9,025 nucleotides of DNA from Bacteroidota bacterium (GCA_021796055.1 JAJYOS010000205.1:1-9025); one strand, 5' to 3'; positions 1 to 6,362 are shown, counted from the stretch's first letter. Numbers and translations are program-made. Notes: generated by a model not told the origin, from the sequence alone.

Positions 1-30
1 GAGTCTGATTGCTGCTCTTTCAATCGACCG

Positions 31-1476
31 TTATTTCACGACAACAAGCTTCCTTGTTTCAGTGAGACCACCTGCCCGAAGGGAATAGAAATAGACGCCG
101 CTGGGAAGGTTTGCCGCGTCGAACATTACCAAATGTTCCCCTTGAGCCTGCCTTCCGTCGACCAGTGTTCTGACTTTCCTCCCCAATACATCGTAAACCC
201 CTAGGCTGACATCACTGGCAACTGAAAGCCGATATCTGATGGCGGTAGTCGGGTTGAACGGGTTAGGATAGTTCTGCCCGAGCACGAAAGTGCGCTTCTC
301 GCGCTTCTGAGCAACAGTTGACGATGAGGTCGCGAGACGCTTGACGTGCAGTGCAGGATCTCCAAGAAGTGTCTGCCTCTGGTATAGCTGCCACCACCAT
401 TCGGGCATCGCCGATTCGTATGCTTGCCCAAGAGTCTCGTCGGGATTTGCCATCAACGATTGAAATATCGAGACATAGAAGAAGATGGGAGTGTACTCGT
501 CCGTCAGTCCCTCCGAAGAGATGACCGCTACTGCACCGCCTCCTTCGTGCGCCATCAACATCGTCGGAATAGAATTTCCGTCAGGCGAATCGTATGTAAG
601 ATCACACCCGCCGAGTAGGCAGATGGGAAGGCGGTTCCCGTTGTCGAGTGAATCGATGCTCTGCACCGTGAAGTAGCGGGACGCGGAGAGAGTAACGGCG
701 CTCGCGTGTCCGGAATAGGTCACCAATGCTGCGCCCTGGCTCCACAAGTCTATGAATTGACCGGGCTGCAAATGAGAAGATGAGCCGTTCCTGACATCGA
801 CAGATATCGTGTCGGTCCACAAAGTGTCGGCGTACTTCCGGACGATGTTCCTATCGCTCTCGAAGTCGGTGCCGCCGGTCTGATCGAAGTCGGCAAGTGA
901 AATTGCTCGTCTGCACCAGGGCCCGGGCGATTCACTTTCGTAAGCTATGATTTTCTGGACCATAATCTCGAGGCTAGTAGAATCCCATGCGGGAAGCCTC
1001 CCTATGCACGCGTCGACCCACATCGTGCCGTTGGAGTTGAATACGTTCACAAACCATTGATCGATCATCAGGAGTGTATCTACGTCCGAATCATAATCCG
1101 TCGCGAGGGTTTCTTGTTCCGGATGGGAGGGGATGACATTCACGTTTCCGGCAAGGACAAAGTATTGCGGTTTCGGCGCGCTCCAGTTATTGACGGCATA
1201 TTGAATAGAATTTTTGATGGCAGTGTCTGGGGAAACTCCTACACCGAACTGTGCCATGATGGTGTCTATGTTCACCACCTTTGTCACGAAGCCGTCTTTC
1301 TCGCGGCGGAACTGTGCGAGCCTGTTAACGATTGGAAGATAAGCTGTGGGCGCAATGATGATGTAATCCGCTCGGTTTGATGCATCTTTGAGGTTGTCCG
1401 CAATACCTTCGGCTGCGGAAGAGAGCAATAGATATATTATGAATAACATTGTATCCCGTCCCACCGTTTTTCTCAT
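31..1476 (-). CDS. Secreted C25 (gingipain-like) cysteine protease with T9SS type A sorting domain
   Basis: This is a 481-residue protein. It has a basic N-terminus and a hydrophobic stretch (about residues 10-22), read as a signal peptide. Residues about 37-378 match the C25 peptidase fold: 'YIIIAPTAYLP' opens the first strand, and 'PQYFVLAGN' and 'CIGRLPAW' are family landmarks. The catalytic pair is intact, with His257 in 'TYSGHAS' and Cys291 in 'LLGGCDLTYD'. 'LLGDPALH' (370-377) closes the domain. Residues about 396-481 form a C-terminal sorting domain with 'QNYPNPFNPT', 'DVLGRKVRTL' and 'LPSGVYFYSL', ending in 'KLVVVK'. Such domains carry proteins through T9SS and are usually removed at the cell surface. 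The start is fixed by GAGGTG four bases upstream of the ATG. It is short for a gingipain, with no long propeptide and no adhesin repeats. Family assignment is firm; the substrate is unknown. Confidence 0.9.
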   Translation of the reverse strand: MRKTVGRDTMLFIIYLLLSSAAEGIADNLKDASNRADYIIIAPTAYLPIVNRLAQFRREKDGFVTKVVNIDTIMAQFGVGVSPDTAIKNSIQYAVNNWSAPKPQYFVLAGNVNVIPSHPEQETLATDYDSDVDTLLMIDQWFVNVFNSNGTMWVDACIGRLPAWDSTSLEIMVQKIIAYESESPGPWCRRAISLADFDQTGGTDFESDRNIVRKYADTLWTDTISVDVRNGSSSHLQPGQFIDLWSQGAALVTYSGHASAVTLSASRYFTVQSIDSLDNGNRLPICLLGGCDLTYDSPDGNSIPTMLMAHEGGGAVAVISSEGLTDEYTPIFFYVSIFQSLMANPDETLGQAYESAMPEWWWQLYQRQTLLGDPALHVKRLATSSSTVAQKREKRTFVLGQNYPNPFNPTTAIRYRLSVASDVSLGVYDVLGRKVRTLVDGRQAQGEHLVMFDAANLPSGVYFYSLRAGGLTETRKLVVVK

Positions 1477-1991
1477 CGTTCACCTCATTGCGGGTTCAAA
1501 CTGTGATGCGATCATTCGGTCCAGCCATGCCTGTCGCATGGGCCTTATGCACGTGATCGTGCAAAGATTTCGATGATAAGTCTATTTCAACGAAGGCTTG
1601 GCCAGGTGATGAGGTTTGAGTGCTTTGCGAGAAGCACGTCGAAACACGTGACGATTAATGGTCCGTTTGCAGTAGGTCCGCCAAACTTCGGATTACCCTG
1701 TGACAATTGTCGAGAAATTTACCCGACATGGAGCGAATTTTCCAGCAGGTTCTGCAATTTTGATTTTAGTCCGAAAGATACTTATACGAGAACTTAAGCG
1801 GGTGCTTACAGGCCAAACCGTGTCACAATCACGGGCTAAATTTCCTGTCAATCTAGCTGCGCGGCGCCGGAAAGCTCCCTATTTGCTTGCGCACGATAAG
1901 TCCATTTTTAGTAACTTGTGTTCGAGCGGCAGCGATATCAGGGATCAAGGACTAAAGGAGAAGCCGCGACGCTTTAGAGCAAAGTGCGAGG
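1477..1991. other. Divergent spacer without a recognisable gene
   Basis: This 515-base region separates the leftward protease from the rightward DHFR-like gene and should hold both promoters. Short open frames exist on the plus strand, but none has a ribosome binding site or a recognisable product. Visible structure is limited to a hairpin TGCACG-TGAT-CGTGCA (1548-1563), a 10-bp perfect palindrome GACAATTGTC (1702-1711), and a weak hairpin CCGTG-N7-CACGG (1818-1834). No tRNA-like fold or convincing riboswitch was seen. The motif AAAGGAG at 1954-1960 resembles a ribosome binding site, but no start codon follows it at a useful distance. Confidence 0.6.
1562..1590 (-). promoter_or_regulatory. 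Possible Bacteroidota-type promoter for the protease gene
   Basis: Read on the minus strand, TTG (plus 1588-1590) is followed after 18 bases by AATCTTTG (plus 1562-1569). This is one mismatch from the TAnnTTTG -7 element known in Bacteroidota, and the spacing is close to what is known there. It lies about 90 bases upstream of the protease start. The match is short and could be chance. Confidence 0.2.
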
Positions 1992-2507
1992 ATGAGAAAG
2001 GTAATCCTGAATCTTGCGGTAAGTCTAGACGGTTTCATCGAGGGACCGATGGGGGAATATGACTGGTGCTTCACGGACCAGGACTATGGAATGACGGAAT
2101 TCCTGAGCAAGGTCGATGCGGTCTTCTTTGGCAGGAAGAGTTATGAACTCGTTTGTCCGATGGGTCCGAATGCCTACCCGAATCTTGCGAGGTACGTTTT
2201 CTCCAAAACACTCAGGAGTGCAGAAGGCGCGGTGATCATCGGCAGAAATGTCAAGGCTAACGTGGAGACGCTCAAACGGAAGAAGGGGAAGGACATCTGG
2301 CTGTTCGGGGGTGCAGAGCTGACTAACAGCCTTATTACATTGAATCTCGTCGACGAGGCGCTTCTTTCGGTGCACCCTGTGGTCTTGGGCGGAGGCAAGC
2401 GGCTGTTTAGCGAATCGGAGAAGAGAGTAAGGTTGAAGCTTGTAGGAACGAAATCATATTCAACGGGGCTGGTACAGCTTTCTTATAGAATCAAGAAAAG
2501 TAAATGA
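1992..2507 (+). CDS. Dihydrofolate reductase-like protein (RibD C-terminal domain family)
   Basis: This 171-residue protein is probably a cytosolic NAD(P)H-dependent reductase. It opens with 'MRKVILNLAVSLDGFIEG', the typical start of the single-domain DHFR-like/RibD-C group (YyaP/YwjB-like). Other landmarks are 'AVFFGRKSYELV' (about 44-55), the nucleotide-binding 'DIWLFGGAELTNSLI' (about 101-115), and 'LVDEALLSVHPVVLGGGKRLF' (about 119-139). The length is normal for the group. The substrate is not known for most members, so neither folate nor riboflavin metabolism should be assumed. The family-typical N-terminus supports this ATG, and no other start exists in frame before an upstream stop. 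The Shine-Dalgarno is poor: GAGG directly abuts the ATG. The next gene starts 27 bp downstream on the same strand, which suggests one transcript. Confidence 0.85.
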   Translation: MRKVILNLAVSLDGFIEGPMGEYDWCFTDQDYGMTEFLSKVDAVFFGRKSYELVCPMGPNAYPNLARYVFSKTLRSAEGAVIIGRNVKANVETLKRKKGKDIWLFGGAELTNSLITLNLVDEALLSVHPVVLGGGKRLFSESEKRVRLKLVGTKSYSTGLVQLSYRIKKSK

Positions 2508-2534
2508 AATCTTAACCGGTTGGAAAGGAAACCC

Positions 2535-3542
2535 ATGGAGATGAAGACTACTGCCGCATCTTTCAATCTCAGGAATCTTCGGCGAGTATTCGCTTTCAAC
2601 ATTATCCTTTCGGTCGTCACTACCTTCGCCGCCATCAGTGCTTTGGCCCAGAGCGACAGGGATACGCCCGGCGCATATGCTTGGGTCGACGGCGCGCATC
2701 TATGGTTCCAGATCAGCGGGCACGGAGATCCGGTGGTGGTGATTCCGGGCGGGCCGGGCGACTCTCATCTTTACCTCACTCCGTGGTTCGACGAGCTTGC
2801 AGAACACCACAAGCTCATATACTACGACCCATTCGGCTGCGGCAGGTCGGACAGGGCTTCCAACGAGAACGAATATTCATTTGAACGCAACGTGAAGGAT
2901 CTTGAGGGGTTGCGCATCGACCTCGGCATCGAGAAGTGGACGGTGATAGGACACTCATATGGCGGCATGGTGGCGCAGGCCTATGCGCTGAAGTATCCAA
3001 ACTCTGTCAGCAAGCTTATCCTTTCGAATACATTTTACGATGGAGAGATGTGGCAAGAGAACGACGACAACTCGAACTACGAGATCAAGAACCAGTATCC
3101 CGGTATATGGGAGAAGCTTATGGCGCTGCGTAACCAGGGGCTGGTCTCCAGCTCGCCCGAATGCATGAAGCTTTATGATGAAGTCCCGGCAGGACTCCTA
3201 TACTATTACAACGCCGCTGACGCGGACAAAGTTAGGAACGACTCTTCGAGTTTCAATCCTCAGGTCTATTACCGGATTGTCGGAGCGGACGGCGACTTTC
3301 TTATCGGCGGAGACATCGCGAAACTTGATTTCCGGACAGAGCTGAAAAATCTCAAGATGCCGGTTCTGATATTGGCCGGGAGGTTCGACCGCATAGCCGT
3401 TCCGAGGTTCGCCGACAAGTTCAAAGAGTACTGCCCTCAGGCAAAGTTCATAATGTTCGAGAAGAGCGGACATTTGCCGTTCATAGAGGAGACGAAGAAA
3501 TACTTCGATGTGATAGAGGACTTCATGAAAGAGGGGAAATAA
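2535..3542 (+). CDS. Exported alpha/beta hydrolase, prolyl iminopeptidase-like (S33 type)
   Basis: From the ATG at 2535 the protein has 335 residues. An in-frame TTG at 2520 would add five, but AAGGAA at 2525-2530 sits correctly for 2535. An ATG at 2541 is also possible. The N-terminus is basic then hydrophobic and ends in 'ISALAQS', a likely signal peptide cleaved near Ala-Gln, so the enzyme is probably periplasmic or surface-exposed. Numbered from 2535, the oxyanion-type 'IPGGPG' is near 70-75, 'YYDPFGCGRS' near 96-105, the nucleophile elbow 'GHSYGG' has Ser141, the acid is likely Asp285 in 'AGRFDRIAVP', and the base is His313 in 'KSGHLPF'. The triad is therefore complete. 'GGPG' and 'D-x-GxGRS' resemble prolyl iminopeptidases, which release N-terminal proline, but related esterases share them. 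Substrate specificity is an inference. Confidence 0.87.
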   Translation: MEMKTTAASFNLRNLRRVFAFNIILSVVTTFAAISALAQSDRDTPGAYAWVDGAHLWFQISGHGDPVVVIPGGPGDSHLYLTPWFDELAEHHKLIYYDPFGCGRSDRASNENEYSFERNVKDLEGLRIDLGIEKWTVIGHSYGGMVAQAYALKYPNSVSKLILSNTFYDGEMWQENDDNSNYEIKNQYPGIWEKLMALRNQGLVSSSPECMKLYDEVPAGLLYYYNAADADKVRNDSSSFNPQVYYRIVGADGDFLIGGDIAKLDFRTELKNLKMPVLILAGRFDRIAVPRFADKFKEYCPQAKFIMFEKSGHLPFIEETKKYFDVIEDFMKEGK

Positions 3543-3639
3543 CGTTCTTCTTTACTGAAACTTACCTGACGCTGGCAACTGCGACTCAATTCTGAGATAA
3601 GTCGTAATCTGGCCTACAATAATTTTCCCACCTGTTCGT

Positions 3640-3645
3640 TATAAT
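3640..3645 (+). promoter_or_regulatory. TATAAT element upstream of the sigma factor gene
   Basis: A perfect TATAAT hexamer lies about 20 bases before the sigma factor's TTG start. No TTGACA-like or ECF-type (GGAAC) -35 element is found at the right distance. If used, transcription would start only about 12-15 bases before the start codon. The match may be chance in an AT-rich stretch. Confidence 0.22.
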
Positions 3646-3656
3646 TACCAGAAGCC

Positions 3657-3660
3657 AGGA
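3657..3660 (+). promoter_or_regulatory. Ribosome binding site deciding the TTG start of the sigma factor
   Basis: AGGA followed by five bases and then TTG at 3666. The first in-frame ATG lies at codon 55, inside conserved sigma region 2. The upstream frame closes at TAA (3642-3644) without another start codon, so the TTG is needed to give a complete region 2. Confidence 0.6.
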
Positions 3661-3665
3661 AACAT

Positions 3666-4235
3666 TTGACAGCCGCTACTTCGAAGCAGATAGAAGACAC
3701 TATTGAAAAAGAGAGAGGCAAACTCCTCTCCTTCATCAGGCGAAATGTGCCTTCGAAAGAAGAAGCGGAAGACATATTCCAGGATGTTCTTTTGCAGTTT
3801 GCCAGCTCCTTCGAGAGCATCGAGTTTATGGACCGCGTGTCTGCATGGCTGATGCGCGTCGCGAAAAACAGGATAATCGACTCCCGAAGGAAGAAGAAAC
3901 CGCAGGCTTTCAGAGATATCAGGATCAGGGTGCCGGGAGATGAAGAAGGAAACTCGCTTTCCATGGAGGACATGATCCCTGACTTCAGTGGGCTCCCGGA
4001 CAAGGTCTACTGGCAGAACCAGTTCTGGGACGAGATCGAAGACGCGCTCAACGATTTGCCGGGCGAGCAGCGTGACGTATTCGAGATGACCGAGTTCGAA
4101 GGAATGAGTTTCAAGGAAATTGCGGAAATAAAACAGGAGCCTATCAACACGCTGATATCGCGGAAACGATACGCGGTCCTGTTTCTTAGAAAACGTTTGA
4201 AAATTTTATACGAGGAGTTAAAAGAAAATGTGTAG
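3666..4235 (+). CDS. ECF-type RNA polymerase sigma factor
   Basis: This 189-residue sigma-70 family protein has only regions 2 and 4, the layout of extracytoplasmic-function sigma factors. Region 2 (about 17-80) contains 'EEAEDIFQDVLLQF', the core-binding helix, and 'AWLMRVAKNRIIDSRRKK', the -10 recognition part. An acidic linker (about 81-118) follows. Region 4 (about 121-178) contains 'LNDLPGEQRDVFEMTEFEG', 'SFKEIAEI' and the recognition helix 'INTLISRKRYAVLFLRKRL'. It directs RNA polymerase to a specific promoter set in the cytoplasm. It starts at TTG. The stop codon overlaps the next gene by 8 bp (ATGTGTAG), so the two are translationally linked. No classical zinc-binding anti-sigma factor follows; the neighbour is a small membrane protein. 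The target promoters are not known. Confidence 0.9.
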   Translation: MTAATSKQIEDTIEKERGKLLSFIRRNVPSKEEAEDIFQDVLLQFASSFESIEFMDRVSAWLMRVAKNRIIDSRRKKKPQAFRDIRIRVPGDEEGNSLSMEDMIPDFSGLPDKVYWQNQFWDEIEDALNDLPGEQRDVFEMTEFEGMSFKEIAEIKQEPINTLISRKRYAVLFLRKRLKILYEELKENV

Positions 4236-4569
4236 CATGCATAATCATGAGTTCAAGCACAAAAGGAGGTGGTGGTTCGTTTTCGGGCTGCCTTTCATGC
4301 TGGCTTTCCTGGCGCTCGCCGGTCTGGTCCTCATGCTTTTGTGGAACGCGCTTCTCCCCTCGATATTCGGGCTGAAGGCAATCGGATACTGGCAGGCGCT
4401 GGGTTTGCTGATACTGGCAAGACTTCTCTTCGGCAGCTTCGGCAGAGGACCGCGGACGTATTTTTCCCGCCGCCGTCAATGGGAGCGCTGGAAGGAATGG
4501 CACAAGGAGCACCGGGATTTCCATCCACATGGCGACCGGGACGCAGAAGCTTCAGAAGAAAAATTCTAA
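4228..4569 (+). CDS. Small two-helix membrane protein coupled to the ECF sigma factor
   Basis: This 113-residue protein is of unknown function. The N-terminus is short and basic with several His ('HNHEFKHKRRWW'). Two hydrophobic segments (about 17-38 and 51-68) flank 'LLPSIFGLKAIGYWQ', and the C-terminal tail is strongly charged ('RRRQWERWKEWHKEHRDF', then 'HPHGDRD'). Two helices would put both ends on the same side, most likely the cytoplasm. The ATG overlaps the sigma stop, and GAGGAG at 4211-4216 serves as ribosome binding site; an ATG at 4237 is an alternative start. Similar hypothetical proteins with a 'LLP.(I/L)FGL..I.(Y/F)WQALGLL' core are, from memory, common in Bacteroidota and proteobacteria. 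Its position suggests a regulator or partner of the sigma factor, which is inference. Confidence 0.8.
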   Translation: MCSMHNHEFKHKRRWWFVFGLPFMLAFLALAGLVLMLLWNALLPSIFGLKAIGYWQALGLLILARLLFGSFGRGPRTYFSRRRQWERWKEWHKEHRDFHPHGDRDAEASEEKF

Positions 4570-4693
4570 ACACGAAATGCTAAATCATAAACAATGTTCA
4601 AAGCTCCAAGTTCAAAACATGAATTTTTCAGCTCTTAATCCTTCGAGTTTCTGATTTTGAATTTGTCCCGCCAATGGCATTTATATGTCGGGA

Positions 4694-4708
4694 TGCCGCA
4701 AGGCGGCA
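4694..4708. repeat. Perfect 6-bp stem hairpin TGCCGC-AAG-GCGGCA
   Basis: Six-base arms surround a three-base loop, GC-rich inside an AT-rich spacer. It has the form of a small REP-like palindromic unit. Copy number outside the window cannot be judged. Confidence 0.5.
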
Positions 4709-4745
4709 CTTAGGATTTAGAGATTAGTATTTCGGATTTTTGCAT

Positions 4746-4750
4746 GGAGG
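4746..4750 (+). promoter_or_regulatory. Strong ribosome binding site that fixes the methyltransferase start
   Basis: GGAGG is followed by five bases and ATG at 4756. An earlier in-frame ATG at 4744 overlaps this site itself and has nothing suitable upstream, so 4756 is preferred. Confidence 0.75.
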
Positions 4751-4755
4751 ATTCG

Positions 4756-5349
4756 ATGAGTAATTTCGAGTTCTATTACAGGCTGACTTATCGCCGCGCG
4801 AAGGATGAGGCCCGGATCGACTGGCATCGCGAAGAGCCGCCGCTTCTTCTCAAAGAGGCGGTCGAAGCCGGAGAGAAGCACGGCAGAGCGCTCGATATCG
4901 GCTGCGGCACCGGAGTGAATTCTGTCTTCATGGCACAGCTCGGATTCAGCGTGACTGCCGTCGACTTCATCCCCGAGGCGCTGCCATTCGGGATCAGGCG
5001 GGCGGAGAAAGCCGGCGTCAAAGTCGATTTCGTCGCTGCAGACATCACGAAGTATGAGACGGCGGACAAATTCGACCTGATACTCGATGCCGGCTGCTTT
5101 CACGGATTCAATGAGAGGTACAGAATTCTGTACAGGGATAAACTGCTCGGGTGGCTTTCAGAAGAAGGCCAGTATGTCCTTATACATTTCAGCAGAGCCC
5201 ATGCGCTCGGCATCGTCGGGCCCCGCGGCAGAAAGCGGAAAGAAATCGAAGAGTTCTTCGGACCGCAGCTGAAACTGGAAAACTTCCTTCCCGAGACCGG
5301 TGGGAAACCGCTGTGTCAGTACAGGTTCCGAAGAGGAATGATGGAATAA
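4756..5349 (+). CDS. Class I SAM-dependent methyltransferase
   Basis: This 197-residue cytosolic protein has the Rossmann methyltransferase motifs in order. Motif I is 'ALDIGCGTG' (about 45-53), which binds S-adenosylmethionine. The acidic residue after strand 2 lies in 'VTAVDFIPEAL' (about 66-76), contacting the ribose. 'VDFVAADIT' (about 90-98) contacts the adenine, and the motif IV-like 'FDLILDAGCFHGF' follows (about 106-118). This resembles the TehB/thiopurine-methyltransferase-like group of small-molecule methyltransferases. The acceptor cannot be told from sequence. The gene stands alone between two repeat-bearing spacers of about 185 bp, and no neighbour suggests a pathway. The start follows from GGAGG at 4746-4750. 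The last codons run into a TGGA-rich repeat tract, so the extreme C-terminus may be poorly conserved. Confidence 0.85.
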   Translation: MSNFEFYYRLTYRRAKDEARIDWHREEPPLLLKEAVEAGEKHGRALDIGCGTGVNSVFMAQLGFSVTAVDFIPEALPFGIRRAEKAGVKVDFVAADITKYETADKFDLILDAGCFHGFNERYRILYRDKLLGWLSEEGQYVLIHFSRAHALGIVGPRGRKRKEIEEFFGPQLKLENFLPETGGKPLCQYRFRRGMME

Positions 5350-5470
5350 TGGAATATCAGATCGTGGATTGCTGGATGTATGGATTGATGGGGGAGAAAA
5401 TGAAACGATGGAGTGCCGGGGAAATGGATTTGTTTAATGAACGTGCGATGGTCGGGGGTGATGGAATCAC
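5341..5470. repeat. TGGA-rich degenerate repeat tract
   Basis: TGGA recurs at 5342, 5350, 5365, 5373, 5381, 5409, 5425 and 5462, often 8 bases apart, in phrases such as TGGAATAATGGAAT and TGGATTGCTGGATG. This is far above chance for 130 bases and looks like a decayed tandem or interspersed repeat beginning at the end of the methyltransferase gene. No gene is supported inside it. Confidence 0.5.
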
Positions 5471-5477
5471 TCTTAGA

Positions 5478-5506
5478 GCGCCGTAGGCGCGACATGTTTG
5501 TAGAAA
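5478..5506 (+). repeat. Palindromic unit: GCGCC-GTA-GGCGC hairpin plus GACATGTTTGTAGAAA tail
   Basis: A perfect 5-bp GC stem with loop GTA (5478-5490) is followed by GACATGTTTGTAGAAA (5491-5506). From memory, the same design (GC hairpin, GTA-type loop, GACATNTTTRTAGAA tail) recurs as an interspersed element in Bacteroidota/Ignavibacteria-type genomes. The window contains one clear copy. It lies 29 bp before the SDR start codon, so it may fall in that gene's leader. Confidence 0.5.
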
Positions 5507-5534
5507 CCGAATAATATGAGAACAGGAGACGATA

Positions 5535-6293
5535 GTGGAACAGTTGAATGATAAAGTAGTATTGGTCACCGGCAGTTCGCGTGGAATCGGGGCTGCCATA
5601 GCAAAACATTTCGCGAAGCACGGGGCAAATGTGGTTCTTCACGGCAGGGATGAGGCTTCTCTCGGCAAGCTAGAGGACGAGATAATACGTGACGGCGGAC
5701 AGGCGATGCGCGTCATAGCCGACGTTACTGAGTTCGCAGAAATAGAATCCGCCCGCTCAGAGATCGAAAAGAAATTCGGACCCGTGGATATCCTCGTCGC
5801 GAATGCCGGAGGAAGCTTCACGAAGCCGGCTCCGTTCGATGAGCTTACCGAAGTAGGGTGGCACGCATCGGTGGAAGGGAACCTCACCGCTACCTTCCTG
5901 ACAATTAAGAGCTTCCTGCCCGGCATGAAGGGAAGAAAGGCTGGGAATATCATAACTATTTCTTCCGCCGCGGCGAGACATGTGACCGGTAGATCGCCCG
6001 TGCCGTATTCGGCCGCGAAAGCCGGGATAGAAATAATGACGCAGCAACTGGCTGCGGAAGCCGGACCGTTCGGTATACGCGTAAATTGTATTGCGCCGGA
6101 AATGATCTTCACCGAGAAGCACCGGGCAATGATTCCGCCGGAACATCTGAAAGGCATCGTGGAATACCATCCGCTGAAACGCCTCGGCGAGACGAAGGAT
6201 GTGGCTGACGCCGCGCTGTTCCTCGCTTCCGACAACTCCTCATGGATAACAGGCGTAATCCTGGACGTCGCCGGCGGAGCGGTGATGGTGTAG
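5535..6293 (+). CDS. Short-chain dehydrogenase/reductase (FabG-like SDR oxidoreductase)
   Basis: This 252-residue protein is a classical SDR of normal length. The cofactor motif is 'TGSSRGIG' (12-19). 'GRD' (37-39) after the second strand suggests NADP(H) preference. The structural 'NAG' is at 90-92. The catalytic tetrad is Asn116, Ser144 (Ser143 adjacent), Tyr158 and Lys162 in 'YSAAKAG'. 'GIRVNCIAPEMIFT' (180-193) and the C-terminal 'GVILDVAGG' complete the pattern. It catalyses NAD(P)-dependent reduction of a carbonyl or oxidation of an alcohol in the cytoplasm. FabG-like sequence alone does not prove a role in fatty-acid synthesis, since no acyl-carrier or fab genes are nearby. The start is GTG, supported by AGGAG at 5524-5528 with a 6-base gap. 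A probable small membrane peptide gene follows on the same strand. Confidence 0.88.
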   Translation: MEQLNDKVVLVTGSSRGIGAAIAKHFAKHGANVVLHGRDEASLGKLEDEIIRDGGQAMRVIADVTEFAEIESARSEIEKKFGPVDILVANAGGSFTKPAPFDELTEVGWHASVEGNLTATFLTIKSFLPGMKGRKAGNIITISSAAARHVTGRSPVPYSAAKAGIEIMTQQLAAEAGPFGIRVNCIAPEMIFTEKHRAMIPPEHLKGIVEYHPLKRLGETKDVADAALFLASDNSSWITGVILDVAGGAVMV

Positions 6294-6307
6294 AATTGGA
6301 ATAATGT

Positions 6308-6342
6308 CCGGAGGAGCACTTCCTTGTCGTGTTACCTCCTGG
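6308..6342 (+). repeat. Imperfect hairpin between SDR gene and small ORF
   Basis: GGAGG (6310-6314) pairs with CCTCC (6335-6339). CC/GG extends the base and CAC (6317-6319) pairs with GTG (6329-6331). The left arm contains a Shine-Dalgarno-like GGAGG that the fold would hide. No T-tract follows, so it is not a standard terminator. Confidence 0.3.
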
Positions 6343-6362
6343 CGAAATGTGAGGAATGAGAA

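Larger units (their letters stand above)
4570..4755. repeat. AT-rich structured spacer with degenerate short repeats
   Basis: No gene is seen here. The stretch carries loosely repeated words such as GGATTT (4712-4717 and 4734-4739) and AAGCTCCAAGTTCAAAA, of the kind that litter intergenic regions in this group. A paired structure lies at 4666-4708. TCCCG (4666-4670) can pair with CGGGA (4689-4693), and a perfect hairpin TGCCGC-AAG-GCGGCA follows at 4694-4708. There is no T-run right after the hairpin, so it is not a canonical terminator, although it could end the sigma/membrane-protein transcript. The ribosome binding site of the next gene lies at the right end. Confidence 0.45.

Noticed and set aside
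1057..1380. 107-codon plus-strand open frame
   Set aside because: It is antisense to the C25 protease catalytic domain, with no start signal and no family resemblance.
1818..1834. Rho-independent terminator at CCGTG-N7-CACGG
   Set aside because: The stem is only 5 bp, no T-run follows, and no gene ends just upstream on either strand.
1573..2062. Two overlapping plus-strand open frames in the divergent spacer (1573-1797 and 1700-2062)
   Set aside because: Neither has a ribosome binding site or a recognisable product, and the second runs into the DHFR-like gene in another frame.
2520..2534. TTG start for the alpha/beta hydrolase at 2520
   Set aside because: The ribosome binding site AAGGAA (2525-2530) lies downstream of this TTG and is properly spaced for the ATG at 2535.
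3614..4003. 129-codon minus-strand open frame
   Set aside because: It is antisense to the sigma factor region 2 coding sequence.
5341..5534. CRISPR array or tandem-repeat array
   Set aside because: TGGA words recur, but there are no identical repeats of 20 or more bases with equal spacers, and no cas gene is near.
5639..6319. 226-codon open frame on the minus strand
   Set aside because: It lies antisense over the SDR gene, which has a complete cofactor site and catalytic tetrad. The antisense product is low-complexity (Ser/Pro/Ala) and unrecognisable.
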